A DNA stretch of 64,000 bases from Bdellovibrio sp. ZAP7 (lineage in GTDB: Bacteria; Bdellovibrionota; Bdellovibrionia; Bdellovibrionales; Bdellovibrionaceae). The stretch is from NCBI RefSeq assembly GCF_006874645.1, contig NZ_CP030082.1, positions 62,001-126,000 of the forward strand, in the 5' to 3' direction. Numbering within the stretch: the stretch's first letter is position 1; each line of letters starts with the position of its first letter. The notes under the pieces were generated by a model, which worked only from the letters and a program-made list of their open reading frames with translations, made no database searches and had not been told where the DNA came from. The translations under genes and the position numbers were made by a program. Positions 1 to 9,026 of this stretch are shown in pieces.

Positions 1-209
1 ACGGAAATTTGAATCTTGCCGCCTTTATCAAAGATGACTTGTGCAACACCCGCTTGATCTTCTTCGCCGGGGCTGCTGTGAACAACCTGATTGGTGTCGG
101 AATCATAAGTCAGATTAATGAAGGGCTCCGTAAAAAAGCAGTAGATCTTTTCGGCTTTCGCCGCTTGCGTAGCCAACAAAATTGCGAAAACAGGCAATAA
201 ACGTTTCAT
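1..209 (-). CDS. Exported hypothetical protein, 5' part only
   Basis: The minus strand reads from an ATG at 209 without a stop to the window edge, so only the first 69 or so residues are present. The N-terminus is a clear signal peptide (MKRLLPVFAILLATQAAKA, probable cleavage after AKA), followed by a polar stretch beginning EKIYCFF. An A-rich, weakly Shine-Dalgarno-like AAAGAGGAA lies just upstream. The protein is expected in the periplasm or outer membrane. The family is not recognised from this fragment. The plus-strand open frame over the same bases was discounted because the minus frame has a signal peptide and a ribosome site. Confidence 0.7.
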   Translation of the reverse strand, partial: MKRLLPVFAILLATQAAKAEKIYCFFTEPFINLTYDSDTNQVVHSSPGEEDQAGVAQVIFDKGGKIQIS

Positions 210-519
210 AAATTCCTCTTTGATTCGGGGAATATCTGTGAGGTGGCAGAAAATCACAAGTTTCAATCAGGCAACGGTGGTGGTGCAAATCAGGTCTGGT
301 TTTAAAGCCAAAAGGGGTCCTATTGGGAATTGACTGGTGGGCCCTGATAATTTGACTAAGATGCTGATATTATGAGATATTTTATAAACTATTTGTGGTA
401 AATTAAGGTCTTTCGGGTGCTAAAAAAAGCAGCGATTAATGCTCGACAGCGGGTAACCCCTGTGTTACATCCTTACAGCTTAAGACCCACAGGTTAAATT
501 ATTTAAAAGGAATCAGGTC
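210..519. other. Intergenic region with rpmE leader
   Basis: About 310 bases between two divergently oriented genes, AT-rich, with no supportable gene. Both genes' promoters should lie here, but no convincing -35/-10 pair could be assigned. Near the rpmE end a 6-bp stem (CCTGTG at 459-464 with CACAGG at 488-493) could form in the mRNA leader. Leader hairpins upstream of ribosomal protein genes are often autoregulatory sites, but this one is weak and unproven. Confidence 0.4.
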
Positions 520-765
520 ATGAAACAAAACCTTCATCCAAAAGTTAATACTGTAGTTTTCAAGGATATCTCTTGTGACTTCAGTTTCTTGGGAACTTCT
601 ACTCTTCACTCTAACGAAAAAGTTACGTGGGAAGACGGTAAAGAGTACCCTCTAGTTAAAGTTGAGATCTCTTCAGCATCTCACCCATTCTTCACTGGTA
701 AACAGCGTGTAATGGATACTGAAGGTCGTATCGATCGTTTCAAAAAACGTTACGGCAAAAAGTAA
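520..765 (+). CDS. rpmE: 50S ribosomal protein bL31, type B (zinc-independent)
   Basis: An 81-residue protein with the bL31 pattern: [10 protein letters not shown] at the N-terminus, a central SHPFFTGK block and a C-terminal RFKKRYGKK. It has a single cysteine (in DISCDF) and no CxxC zinc pairs, which places it in the type B, zinc-independent class. It is a component of the large ribosomal subunit near the central protuberance. The ATG follows AAAGGAATCAGGTC, which contains a ribosome-binding site. It is closely followed by a hairpin terminator, so it is probably transcribed alone ahead of prfA. In other bacteria type B forms are induced under zinc limitation; no Zur site was recognised here. 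Confidence 0.95.
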   Translation: MKQNLHPKVNTVVFKDISCDFSFLGTSTLHSNEKVTWEDGKEYPLVKVEISSASHPFFTGKQRVMDTEGRIDRFKKRYGKK

Positions 766-801
766 ATTGCAGACCTCCATCAGGAGGACTCTCTTATGTG
801 A

Positions 802-833
802 AATGCGGTTCTTAACTCGAACCGCATTTTCAT
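802..833 (+). terminator. Intrinsic terminator after rpmE
   Basis: A 10-bp perfect stem (AATGCGGTTC at 802-811 with GAACCGCATT at 819-828) is followed by a T-rich TTTCATTT tail. It lies between the bL31 stop and the prfA start and probably ends the bL31 transcript. Confidence 0.75.
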
Positions 834-879
834 TTCTGAATACCAACTCGATCTTGCAGCTGACCTAGGAGCAATCCCC

Positions 880-1953
880 ATGTTCTCGAAATTGGAAGAA
901 GTTGAATCACGTTACGAAGAAGTGAATATGTCACTTCAGCGTCCTGACATTGCTTCAAACCAAACTCAGTACCGCGCTCTCATGAAAGAGCTAGGGAACT
1001 TGGAAAAGATTGTGGTCCCATTCCGCGATTACAAGAAAAAGACTGAGAACTTGAAAGCCAGCAAAGAACTTTTGACGGCCGAGCAAGATCCAGAAATGCG
1101 CGAGTTGATCCGTGAAGAAGTAAAAGAGCTTGAAGCAGCCCTTCCCATACTTGAAGCAGAGTTAAAAATCGCCCTAATTCCTAAAGATCCAAACGACGAC
1201 AAGAATATCATTCTTGAGATCCGGGCGGGTGCGGGTGGTGACGAAGCTTCATTGTTCGCCGAAGAAATGTTCCGTGGCTACACTCACTATGCTTCTTCTC
1301 AAGGCTGGAAAGTTGAAGTCATTTCTTTCTCCGAAGGTAACGTCGGGGGAGCAAAAGAGATCATCGCTTCTGTGTCTGGGGATTCCGTATTTAGCAAATT
1401 GAAATTCGAATCTGGTGTTCACCGTGTTCAGCGTGTTCCTGCTACTGAGGCTGCGGGTCGTATTCATACGTCCACCGTAACAGTTGCGGTGATCCCTGAA
1501 GTTGAAATCAAAGAAGTGAATATCCCAATGTCTGACGTACGCATCGAAACAATGCGTTCTCAAGGTTCGGGCGGTCAGTCTGTGAATAGAACTGAGTCAG
1601 CAGTGCGCGTTGTGCATTTGCCAACGGGCCTTGATGTAAAGTGCCAAGAGGGTAAATCTCAATCTGCCAACCGTGAGCGTGCATTCCAAATCCTTTACGC
1701 TAAACTTCAACAAATTGAAGACGAAAAAGCACGTAAAGAAGCTTCTGATGTTCGTTTGGACCAAATCGGTACTGGCGATCGTTCCGAACGTATCCGTACT
1801 TATAACTTCCCTCAGACACGTATCACTGATCACCGTATCGGTCTTACCATCCATCAGCTGGATCAAGTCATGAGCGGATCTTTTGGGTTGCTGATTGACC
1901 CACTCATTGCTAACTTCCAAGCAGAGGCTCTTAAAAAACAGACCTCTGCTTAG
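880..1953 (+). CDS. prfA: Peptide chain release factor 1 (RF1)
   Basis: A 357-residue protein of normal RF1 length. It carries the GGQ motif (about residues 231-233, in SGSGGQSVN context), which enters the peptidyl-transferase centre and triggers peptidyl-tRNA hydrolysis. It also has the RF1-type stop-codon tripeptide PAT (about residues 187-189), which distinguishes it from RF2 (SPF) and gives UAA/UAG specificity. It acts in the cytoplasm on the ribosome. The next gene, prmC, starts 5 bases downstream and encodes the methyltransferase that modifies the GGQ glutamine, a very common pairing. The AGGAGCAATCCCC ribosome site fits the ATG at 880. Confidence 0.98.
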   Translation: MFSKLEEVESRYEEVNMSLQRPDIASNQTQYRALMKELGNLEKIVVPFRDYKKKTENLKASKELLTAEQDPEMRELIREEVKELEAALPILEAELKIALIPKDPNDDKNIILEIRAGAGGDEASLFAEEMFRGYTHYASSQGWKVEVISFSEGNVGGAKEIIASVSGDSVFSKLKFESGVHRVQRVPATEAAGRIHTSTVTVAVIPEVEIKEVNIPMSDVRIETMRSQGSGGQSVNRTESAVRVVHLPTGLDVKCQEGKSQSANRERAFQILYAKLQQIEDEKARKEASDVRLDQIGTGDRSERIRTYNFPQTRITDHRIGLTIHQLDQVMSGSFGLLIDPLIANFQAEALKKQTSA

Positions 1954-1958
1954 GGCTA

Positions 1959-2840
1959 ATGAAACTCAAAGAAGTACTCGATAAGACCACCGCTTTTTTC
2001 AAAGATAAAAAACTAGAGACGCCTCGCCTCGATGCGGAGCTTTTATTCGCCCATAGTCTAAAGCTTGAGCGTATTCAGCTTTACTTAAAGTTCGACCAGC
2101 CTCTTTCCGAAGCCGAACTTGCAGGTCTGCGAGAATTGGTTCGCCGTCGTGGCCAGGGTGAACCCGTCGCATATATCCTGGGTTACCGTGATTTCTATAA
2201 ATCCCGTTTTGAAGTTTCCCCCGCAACTTTGATCCCTCGTCCAGAAACTGAACAAATAGTTGAAGAAGCTTTGGCGTGGGCCAAAGATAAAGATCAAGCT
2301 TACACCCTTTTGGATCTGGGAACCGGCACAGGTTGTTTGGGACTTAGCATTCTTAAAGAGCTTCCAAATGCCAAATTGGTTTCCGTTGATGTGTCGGCTG
2401 ATGCTATTGCGGTTGCAAAACGTAACGCTCAGTCCTTGGGTTTGGCTGATCGGGTGGAGTTTGTTAATGGCGATGCATCCAATGTCGATCTTGTAATGGC
2501 ATCTTGCAGGAACTTCATGGGACAGAACACGCTAGACATATTAGTCTCTAATCCTCCCTATATTGCGAACGATGATCCCGCGGTGCAGGAGAACGTAAGA
2601 AAGTTTGAACCATCTACTGCACTATTCGCAGAAGACAATGGATTAGCACTTTTGAAATCGTGGTCCAAGGCGTATGCTCCTTACTTGTCATCAGAGTCCG
2701 TGATGATGATGGAAATGGGCATGAGCCAAGGCTCTGCAATGCAGAGTTATTATTCTGATTTAAATATTTTTAAAAACGTGCGCGTACTGAAAGATCTTTC
2801 AGGGCTTGATAGAGTTATCGCAGGAGTGAAGCATGGATAA
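1959..2840 (+). CDS. prmC: Peptide chain release factor N5-glutamine methyltransferase
   Basis: A 293-residue PrmC/HemK protein. The N-terminal roughly 75 residues form the helical domain that binds the release factor. The Rossmann-type SAM-binding domain has the LDLGTGTGCLGL motif near residue 115 and the catalytic NPPY motif at about 198-201. It methylates the glutamine side chain of the GGQ motif in RF1/RF2. It starts 5 bases after prfA and its 3' end overlaps murA by 8 bases, so the three genes are almost certainly one translationally coupled operon. Confidence 0.96.
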   Translation: MKLKEVLDKTTAFFKDKKLETPRLDAELLFAHSLKLERIQLYLKFDQPLSEAELAGLRELVRRRGQGEPVAYILGYRDFYKSRFEVSPATLIPRPETEQIVEEALAWAKDKDQAYTLLDLGTGTGCLGLSILKELPNAKLVSVDVSADAIAVAKRNAQSLGLADRVEFVNGDASNVDLVMASCRNFMGQNTLDILVSNPPYIANDDPAVQENVRKFEPSTALFAEDNGLALLKSWSKAYAPYLSSESVMMMEMGMSQGSAMQSYYSDLNIFKNVRVLKDLSGLDRVIAGVKHG

Positions 2841-4086
2841 AATGGTTGTGATGGGCAATGGCCCACTTAAAGGTACAGTGGCAGCAAGCGGCGCAAAAAA
2901 TGCGGCACTTCCGATTTTGTTTTCCACGTTGCTGGCTGAAGGCAATCACGTTTTCACAAACATGCCTAAACTAAAAGACATCGAATCAACTTCTGAATTG
3001 TTGAATAGCCTTGGTTGCGCAACAAAATGGGTTGGTGACGAATTCCATGTGACTGTCAGCAAACCAGAATCTTTCGAAGCCTCTTACGACCTGGTTCGTA
3101 AAATGCGCGCAAGCTTCCTATGCATGGGCCCCATGCTTGCGAAATACGGTGAAGCCGTAGTTTCTCAGCCGGGTGGTTGTGCCATTGGCTCCCGTCCTAT
3201 CGATTTACACTTGGATGGTTTCAAAGCTTTGGGTGCAACTATCACTCAAAAAGAAGGTTACGTTCACGCAGCTTCTCCAAAACTTCAGGGTGCAACTTTC
3301 TTGTTTGAAACTGTGACAGTGGGTGGAACAGAGAACGTGATGATGGCAGCCACTCTTGCAAAAGGTGTGACTATTCTTGAAAACGCAGCGAAAGAACCAG
3401 AAATCGTAGACCTTGCTGAGTACCTAAATAAAATGGGTGCGAAAATCACGGGTCACGGTACTTCAGTTATCCGCATCGAAGGTGTTGATAAATTGCATCC
3501 AGCAAAACACGCGATCATGCCAGATCGTATCGAAGCAGGAACTTTGTTGATCGCTGGTGCTATCACAAAAGGCCAAGTAACAGTTACTAATTGCGTACCT
3601 GCACACTTGGAAGCTTTGATTTTGAAAATGCGTGAATCAGGTTTCAAAATCGAAACAACAAAAGACACAATGACCGTATTCCCTGCTGATAAATGGGAAG
3701 CAGTGGATGTTACAACGGCTCCGCACCCATTGTTCCCCACAGATCTTCAAGCGCAATTCATGGCCTTGATGACTGTTGCTAACGGAACAAGCGTGATTAC
3801 GGAAACAGTTTTCGAAAACCGCTTCATGCACGTAACCGAGCTTTGCCGCCTAGGATCTGACATCACTCCAAAAACCAGAGTAGCCGTCATCCGCGGAAAC
3901 CCAGGTCAACTTACTGGCGCTCCAGTAATGGCAACCGACCTACGCGCCTCAGCCTCCCTAGTACTAGCGGGCCTAGTAGCAAGCGGCGAAACAGTAGTAA
4001 GCCGCATCTATCACTTGGACCGCGGCTACGAAAAACTAGAAGATAAGCTTTCAAGCTTAGGCGCAAAAATCCGCCGCCAGGAATAG
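2833..4086 (+). CDS. murA: UDP-N-acetylglucosamine 1-carboxyvinyltransferase
   Basis: A 417-residue protein of the EPSP-synthase fold and usual MurA length. It transfers enolpyruvate from PEP to UDP-GlcNAc, the first committed step of peptidoglycan synthesis in the cytoplasm. Visible signatures are the N-terminal [10 protein letters not shown] block, which includes the conserved Lys-Asn, and the flexible loop [14 protein letters not shown] with the reactive cysteine at about residue 116. Because that cysteine is present rather than aspartate, the enzyme is predicted to be fosfomycin-sensitive. The start overlaps the prmC stop by 8 bases. Codon choice changes visibly in the last ~180 bases, with many CTA and GTA codons. 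Confidence 0.97.
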   Translation: MDKMVVMGNGPLKGTVAASGAKNAALPILFSTLLAEGNHVFTNMPKLKDIESTSELLNSLGCATKWVGDEFHVTVSKPESFEASYDLVRKMRASFLCMGPMLAKYGEAVVSQPGGCAIGSRPIDLHLDGFKALGATITQKEGYVHAASPKLQGATFLFETVTVGGTENVMMAATLAKGVTILENAAKEPEIVDLAEYLNKMGAKITGHGTSVIRIEGVDKLHPAKHAIMPDRIEAGTLLIAGAITKGQVTVTNCVPAHLEALILKMRESGFKIETTKDTMTVFPADKWEAVDVTTAPHPLFPTDLQAQFMALMTVANGTSVITETVFENRFMHVTELCRLGSDITPKTRVAVIRGNPGQLTGAPVMATDLRASASLVLAGLVASGETVVSRIYHLDRGYEKLEDKLSSLGAKIRRQE

Positions 4087-4110
4087 CCCTACAAAAAAAT
4101 CGGAAAACAA

Positions 4111-4143
4111 AAAAGGCAGGACCAAAAAATCCTGCCTTTTTTT
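4111..4143 (+). terminator. Bidirectional intrinsic terminator after murA
   Basis: The stem AAAAGGCAGGA / TCCTGCCTTTT (4111-4121 with 4130-4140) has an A-rich loop and continues into a T run. The A run on the other side makes it work for the convergent minus-strand gene at 4177 as well. Confidence 0.9.
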
Positions 4144-4176
4144 ATCGGGTTTGAGCCCCGTCTCCCGCTCAATACT

Positions 4177-4956
4177 TTAATAAGATAAATTCATATGAAA
4201 AGCATAAGCTAGATCGTGATCAGTGAGAGTATCGTATTCAGTCTGCTTAGGGTTGATCATGGGAGTGTAACAAGAAATCTCCTGAATAACTTCTCCAGCG
4301 GACCTATTGTCATACCAAAATCGAACGCCAGTAAATTTGGGCAGCAATCGAAAATCAGCTTTCTTCTCAATCACCGAGTAAGAACTCTTTAATTCTGTCT
4401 TAATATTTTCTTTGCGACGAACCGTTATTGAACAAAACGGAACATTCTTCACCGCCAACAAAGAAGTCATATGCCCTTCTTGAAAATAAAAAGTCCCAGC
4501 AGCTCCCGTATCAACCAGCTTCTGCAAAGCCACACCACTGTGCTCACAAAAATGCCCAAATAAAACACGGCCTCGATTTTCAAATATCAGCCGCTCATTT
4601 CGTTTATTTTCAATTCTAGAACCAATGTCGTAGTCCGGAAACTTAAACTTAGAAATAATTTTCTCAGAAGCGTCTGACCGACCTCTCCGCTCATGCACAT
4701 GCCGAGACTCAACAAGCCACTTACTCAATCGAGCCCGATAAGAACTATTGTTTTGAGGAGAAACAAATGAAGCCGACCACGGCATCGAAGCGGGAGATGA
4801 AACCACAGAAGCAACTCGCCGAACCGGCGAAGACTCAACAACCAAAGAAACAGGCTTACGAACAAGCGGAGCAGACTCATCCTCCCCAGAACGAACCCCA
4901 ACAAAAAAACAAACCCCAGCCAACCCTAAAAGAACCCAATTAGCTCTATCCACCAA
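4177..4956 (-). CDS. Membrane-anchored or exported hypothetical protein
   Basis: A 259-residue protein that I do not recognise. The N-terminus (RANWVLLGLAGVCFFVGV) is one hydrophobic segment, either a membrane anchor or an uncleaved signal. It is followed by about 70 Ser/Val/Pro-rich, probably unstructured residues and then a globular part containing several cysteines (FCEHSG, FCSITV, SCYTP). The frame opens with GTG at 4956 and no good ribosome site is visible, so the start is uncertain. It is convergent with murA and shares its terminator. The coding strand is unusually G+T-rich (plus strand A+C-rich), unlike the neighbouring housekeeping genes. Function unknown. Confidence 0.6.
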   Translation of the reverse strand: MVDRANWVLLGLAGVCFFVGVRSGEDESAPLVRKPVSLVVESSPVRRVASVVSSPASMPWSASFVSPQNNSSYRARLSKWLVESRHVHERRGRSDASEKIISKFKFPDYDIGSRIENKRNERLIFENRGRVLFGHFCEHSGVALQKLVDTGAAGTFYFQEGHMTSLLAVKNVPFCSITVRRKENIKTELKSSYSVIEKKADFRLLPKFTGVRFWYDNRSAGEVIQEISCYTPMINPKQTEYDTLTDHDLAYAFHMNLSY

Positions 4957-5159
4957 CTAAATGATACAACCAAGAACCAACAACCCAACTAAACATTTAA
5001 AAGATTATCAAAAAGAGATGGAATCCCCCGAACCAACAACGACTCTCACGAATCGATCCGGATCTAATCATGAAAAAGAGTCCGACAATCTTATAAATCC
5101 CCTCTTCTGACTGTTTTGTTTGAACATGTTTCAACAAGCCTAGCAAAATTCAGCGAAAG

Positions 5160-5278
5160 CAATTTGAGCTGCCCGTCCGAAGAGAGGCCTTCGGCGGCGC
5201 ATGGATGCGCGAACCGGCAAAGCCGGCGCCGATGAGTCACGATGACGTGCCGACCGAAGCGACGGGTAGAACAAATTG
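5160..5278. ncRNA. Candidate structured non-coding RNA (strand not determined)
   Basis: Nested inverted repeats close on each other. The outer stem is CAATTTG (5160-5166) with CAAATTG (5272-5278). The next is CCCGTC (5172-5177) with GACGGG (5261-5266). Inside are local hairpins CCGAAG/CTTCGG (5177-5182 with 5189-5194), GCGCA/TGCGC (near 5197-5210), CCGGC-AAA-GCCGG (5214-5226) and CACG-ATGA-CGTG (5238-5249). CTTCGG can alternatively pair with CCGAAG at 5254-5259, giving two competing folds. This multibranched arrangement inside an AT-rich gap is typical of a structured RNA, but it matches none of the RNA families I could recall. It could also be a palindromic repeat element. Confidence 0.45.
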
Positions 5279-5373
5279 ATTTCGATGAATCTTCGATCAA
5301 GGTCTCTAGTTGCAGAAAAAAGGCAAAAAAAAGGGCCAGCAAGGAGGGGATTTATGCTGACCCTGTTAGGACT

Positions 5374-5414
5374 AAAAAAAATGATCTCAGCCCACGGAGG
5401 GGATTGGGGCTGAG
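5374..5414 (-). terminator. Intrinsic terminator of the 5425-5823 gene
   Basis: Read on the minus strand, an 8-bp stem CTCAGCCC/GGGCTGAG (5407-5414 with 5386-5393) is followed within three bases by a run of eight T. It sits 11 bases past the stop codon of the minus-strand gene. Confidence 0.85.
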
Positions 5415-5424
5415 ACCTTTACGA

Positions 5425-5823
5425 TTACTGAGTAACCTCAGAGATACCGAACACTACGAAGACAATCGTCTTATTCCCAGAAGCCATTCCAGGGAGGGGA
5501 TCCACGGAATAACTTCCATATGCGGGAGCAAGCTGATGCTCTTGTTCGATACCGCTAATCATAACTTTGAAACCGATGAAAGGTGTAAGATCGAAGTCGG
5601 ATTGAAGAAGGATTGTGTTTTGTGCATCAAGAACTAAAACGAAAGTTCCATCAGCCAAAACCGCAACTTCACCTACACGTGTCTGATAGTTGTAGTTTGA
5701 GGATTCTGTTCCAGTGATTTCATCGCCGTTAACTGCATTGTTTGGTAATACACCAGCACGAGCCACTGCGGAAATCGCAAGGACTAGTAAGATGTATACT
5801 GCAATCAGAGCATTTTTAATCAC
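5425..5823 (-). CDS. Exported hypothetical protein
   Basis: A 132-residue protein with a signal peptide (IKNALIAVYILLVLAISAVARA, cleavage before GVLPNN), so it is periplasmic or surface-located. The mature part is a short beta-rich domain with no cysteines. I do not recognise the family. The GTG at 5823 is preferred over an upstream GTG at 5853 because it is preceded by GGGGGAA at suitable spacing and places the signal peptide directly at the N-terminus. It is followed by a clear terminator and appears monocistronic. Confidence 0.7.
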   Translation of the reverse strand: MIKNALIAVYILLVLAISAVARAGVLPNNAVNGDEITGTESSNYNYQTRVGEVAVLADGTFVLVLDAQNTILLQSDFDLTPFIGFKVMISGIEQEHQLAPAYGSYSVDPLPGMASGNKTIVFVVFGISEVTQ

Positions 5824-6082
5824 GAGAGATTCCCCCAAATAACTAAAAGACACTAATCCCTAGAGCAAGGTCTGTGCCAGACTGAGACACTCCCCATCTC
5901 GAACGTGCTCGATTTGGCGGCAACTCTGTCGGGGATACGCACTCAAATCGGAACTAGAGGTAATTCCAATATGGGTTTGCAGTTCAACTTTGGAACCAGT
6001 TTCCCGACTAAAGCACAGAGTGAGACATCGGAATCAGGGGAGCTTGGTTGTTTGACAAAAAAGCCAGTATTATTAAGCATCT

Positions 6083-8992
6083 ATGTCTCGCATTCAAATC
6101 ACCTGGGTAGTTCGAACACGCAGTGGGCAAGTTAAAGGCCCTTACTCTACTGAAGCCATTCTTCGCATGATTGGTGAGGGTGTTTTTTCGGGTCAGGAGA
6201 TGATTTCAAAATTGCCTGATGGTCAGTGGACGCAAATTTCTAAAGAGGCCGCGTTCTATGATAAGTTACTCGAAGCACTTGAGGGTGTTGTCGACGTCGA
6301 TCCAAAAAAAGTTCAAAAGATGGAAGCAGAAACGGTGATAATGAAACCACCGTCTGGCCAAACGAATTCTTCGTCAACGATCCCTGGTGGGCCGACGAAG
6401 GATAGCTTGGCAAATATCAAAGTCGATCCGAATGCGGGTCGAAAAATTGATATCTATGATTCTCCGTCGCACGTAGCACCCGTCACTATTCCGGGAACTA
6501 TTTCTTCGAATAAAACAAAAACGGATGCGAAAGCAACAGTCATCGATCTTTCAAATTTGAAAAACATGGAGAAAGATCAGCTCGTAAAAACCTTGAAGCT
6601 TCCATTGTTGGGGCTTGCTGCAGTCATTCTGATTGGTATCTGGTTGTTGATGGATGACGGTCCTGCGCGCGGAGATAAAATTCATCTTTTAGCTCCAGCC
6701 AAGCAGACGTCTCCGATGTCAGATGCTGACGTGAAAAAGAAACTGAACGAAGCCTTGGTCGCAATGGAGTACGATACTTTTGAATCGTATTTGGATGCAC
6801 AAAATAAACTTGTCTCTATCGTTGAAGGTTCTTCTTCTAATCTTGAAGTGCGTGGCTTACTGTGTGTGGTTTACAGAGAGCTTTGGCCTTTTGCCAAACA
6901 AGATGCCCAGGATTTTAAAACCATTTCTGCAGTGACGCAATCCACCCGCGCCATCAATGTCGTAAGCCCATTTGGGCGCGTGTGTGAGGCGGTCAAACTT
7001 TTAACGCTTGGTAAATACCGCGAAGCACGCAGTAACATCGAAGCGACCTTGGAAAGCCCCGAGCAATTCTCTTTGGTGCCGATTCTTTACACATATAAGG
7101 CTGAGCTTTTAGAATTAGAAAAAGACTATAACAACGCCGTCCCCTATTTTGAAAAAGCCAGTCAGATGTGGGACAAATGGCTTCACCCACAAGTGATGTT
7201 GGGTAAGCTTTATATGTCCGTGGATAAATACAACGAGGCATCGCAAGTTTTAAGAAACGTTCTGGCCAAGAATCCAAAGCATCGTGAAGCTAAAATTTTG
7301 ATGGGCATCACAGAATATCGCGGATTTAAAAAGTCAGATTCTGCATTTAGCTTTTTAAGTGCAGCGCTGGAATCAAAAAGCCAGGTTTCACCTATCGTCG
7401 AGTCGACAGGCTTGCAAGTTCTGGCTGAAATTTACGTCGAAAGAAATGAAAAGAAAAAAGCTCTAAGCATGGCGCAAAAGGCGTTCGCTCTGAACCCGAA
7501 CAACGGTGGTCTTCGTCAGTTGGTATTACGCCTGGGTGGTTCCGATAAAATTTCTGGTGGTAAAAATCAGACTAGCGACATTCTGTTCTTGGGTGACCAA
7601 TACGTCCGCCAAGGTGACTATCTTGCGGCACAAGCCGAATTTAAAGCGGCTTTTGAATCGGATCCCAAGAATGGGACTGCAGCTCTTAAAGCAGCAAAAG
7701 CATTGTGGCAATTAAATCAAAGTTTCGAAGCGATTGAGTGGCTTAACAAAGCTATTAAAGCTGAACCGAAACTGGTTTCTGCTTATGTGACTCAAGCCGA
7801 CTATCTGTCTCAGCGTTTTGACTTTGCAAAAGCCACGACGGTTTTAACGAATGCCATTCGTATCGCTCCAAATAACTATGAGGTTTTGCGTGGATTGGCG
7901 TTGTTAGAGTTCCGTAAAAACAATATGCCTGGCGCAGTTAATTACGGAATGCGTTCGTTGAAAGCTTATGATGGTGACATCGAAACGTATATTTTACTTT
8001 CGAAAGCAAATGGTGCTCTTGCCCTTTCGATCATGCCTTTAAATAAAAAGGAAATTGAACGCAAAGAAATCGCTGGGAAAGACGCGGTTCGCTTTGCAAC
8101 GAAAGCTGTCGAGGTTGATGGAACCAATCCAGAAGCGCAAATCACCTATGCAAAAATGTTGGCTGCCACGAATGGTGTGGATTCCGGCATCACGTATCTT
8201 AATGAGTTGATCAAACGATTCTCGTACACGTTAGATTACCGTATTGCCTTGGCAGAGGTGATGAAATCAGAAGATCGTTGGAACCAAGCCAAAGATATTT
8301 ATGAAAGAGTTGTCGAGGCAGATCAGCGTAATAAAAAAGGTTGGTTGGGTCTTGGTGAAAGCTATAAGGCGTTGGGACTTAACGATAAATCTTTGAAAGC
8401 GTTCCTTCAGGCGGCCATTCTTGATCCGTCTGATGGTGAAGCTTTATTTCAAGCAGGGAAATTGTATTTGGAAACGGCTCGTTATGACGATGCGATCAAA
8501 CAATTTAAACGTGTTCAGGCTACTAACCCGAACTACCCTCGTACCTGGTACAACATTGGTAAAGCGGCCTTTTCTTCGGGTGATTTGAATGGCGCAGTTG
8601 AAGCAGCGAAGATGGAAAAAAAACTAAATCCAAATATCGCAGACTCCTACATACTGGCGGCAGAAGTGTATGCGGCTCGCAAACAGTTTACAGAGTGTGC
8701 GGGTGAATACTCCCAGGCCATGAAACTCCGTCCTCAAGGGGCGGATATTTATGTACGGGCGGCGCAGTGTTACCGTCAGTCGGCATCATTGGAAGTGGCA
8801 GAAGACATGCTCGCGCTGGCTGCGGCTCGCGAAAGTGGATACGCGGAAATTTATCGGGAACAAGGGGCGATCTATGAGATCAAGGGTGATATTCGCTCCG
8901 CAGCACAAGCCTACAATAAATACTTAGGCCTCTCCCCAAATGCTCCAGATCGTGCTGAAATAGAAAACAAGTTAAATAGACTTGGTAATTAA
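6083..8992 (+). CDS. GYF_2-domain membrane protein with long TPR array
   Basis: A 969-residue protein. Residues 1-65 resemble a GYF_2 domain (WVVRTRSGQVKGPYS, with a later GQWTQI), a module often found at the N-terminus of bacterial scaffolding proteins. A Ser/Thr/Pro-rich linker leads to one membrane helix (about residues 172-190, LLGLAAVILIGIWLLMD). The remaining ~750 residues are tetratricopeptide repeats, recognisable by recurring A-x-x-Y/F...P-x-x-x-x-A patterns. The topology suggests a cytoplasmic GYF_2 domain and a periplasmic TPR scaffold, as in envelope or motility machines. Exact function is not determinable. It probably forms a transcription unit with the small membrane protein and serS downstream. 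Confidence 0.8.
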   Translation: MSRIQITWVVRTRSGQVKGPYSTEAILRMIGEGVFSGQEMISKLPDGQWTQISKEAAFYDKLLEALEGVVDVDPKKVQKMEAETVIMKPPSGQTNSSSTIPGGPTKDSLANIKVDPNAGRKIDIYDSPSHVAPVTIPGTISSNKTKTDAKATVIDLSNLKNMEKDQLVKTLKLPLLGLAAVILIGIWLLMDDGPARGDKIHLLAPAKQTSPMSDADVKKKLNEALVAMEYDTFESYLDAQNKLVSIVEGSSSNLEVRGLLCVVYRELWPFAKQDAQDFKTISAVTQSTRAINVVSPFGRVCEAVKLLTLGKYREARSNIEATLESPEQFSLVPILYTYKAELLELEKDYNNAVPYFEKASQMWDKWLHPQVMLGKLYMSVDKYNEASQVLRNVLAKNPKHREAKILMGITEYRGFKKSDSAFSFLSAALESKSQVSPIVESTGLQVLAEIYVERNEKKKALSMAQKAFALNPNNGGLRQLVLRLGGSDKISGGKNQTSDILFLGDQYVRQGDYLAAQAEFKAAFESDPKNGTAALKAAKALWQLNQSFEAIEWLNKAIKAEPKLVSAYVTQADYLSQRFDFAKATTVLTNAIRIAPNNYEVLRGLALLEFRKNNMPGAVNYGMRSLKAYDGDIETYILLSKANGALALSIMPLNKKEIERKEIAGKDAVRFATKAVEVDGTNPEAQITYAKMLAATNGVDSGITYLNELIKRFSYTLDYRIALAEVMKSEDRWNQAKDIYERVVEADQRNKKGWLGLGESYKALGLNDKSLKAFLQAAILDPSDGEALFQAGKLYLETARYDDAIKQFKRVQATNPNYPRTWYNIGKAAFSSGDLNGAVEAAKMEKKLNPNIADSYILAAEVYAARKQFTECAGEYSQAMKLRPQGADIYVRAAQCYRQSASLEVAEDMLALAAARESGYAEIYREQGAIYEIKGDIRSAAQAYNKYLGLSPNAPDRAEIENKLNRLGN

Positions 8993-9026
8993 AGACTGAG
9001 TAGGGACGTTCACGGAGGATGCCATC

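Larger units (their letters stand above)
4957..5424. other. Long intergenic region with a structured GC-rich core
   Basis: About 470 bases without a convincing gene. The left part (4957-5150) is A+C-rich. The middle (about 5160-5278) is strongly GC-rich and highly self-complementary and is listed separately as a candidate RNA. The right part contains the terminator of the next minus-strand gene. An open frame on the minus strand through the core was rejected because its composition and stop pattern follow the inverted repeats rather than codon bias. Confidence 0.6.

Noticed and set aside
5160-5278. Hammerhead ribozyme or c-di-GMP (GEMM) riboswitch
   Set aside because: A CGATGAG segment resembles part of the hammerhead core, but the CTGATGA and GAAA core elements are absent, as are the GEMM core motifs.
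5091-5342. Minus-strand open frame of 83 codons across the structured segment
   Set aside because: It has no ribosome site, and its sequence follows the inverted repeats of the candidate RNA rather than coding bias.
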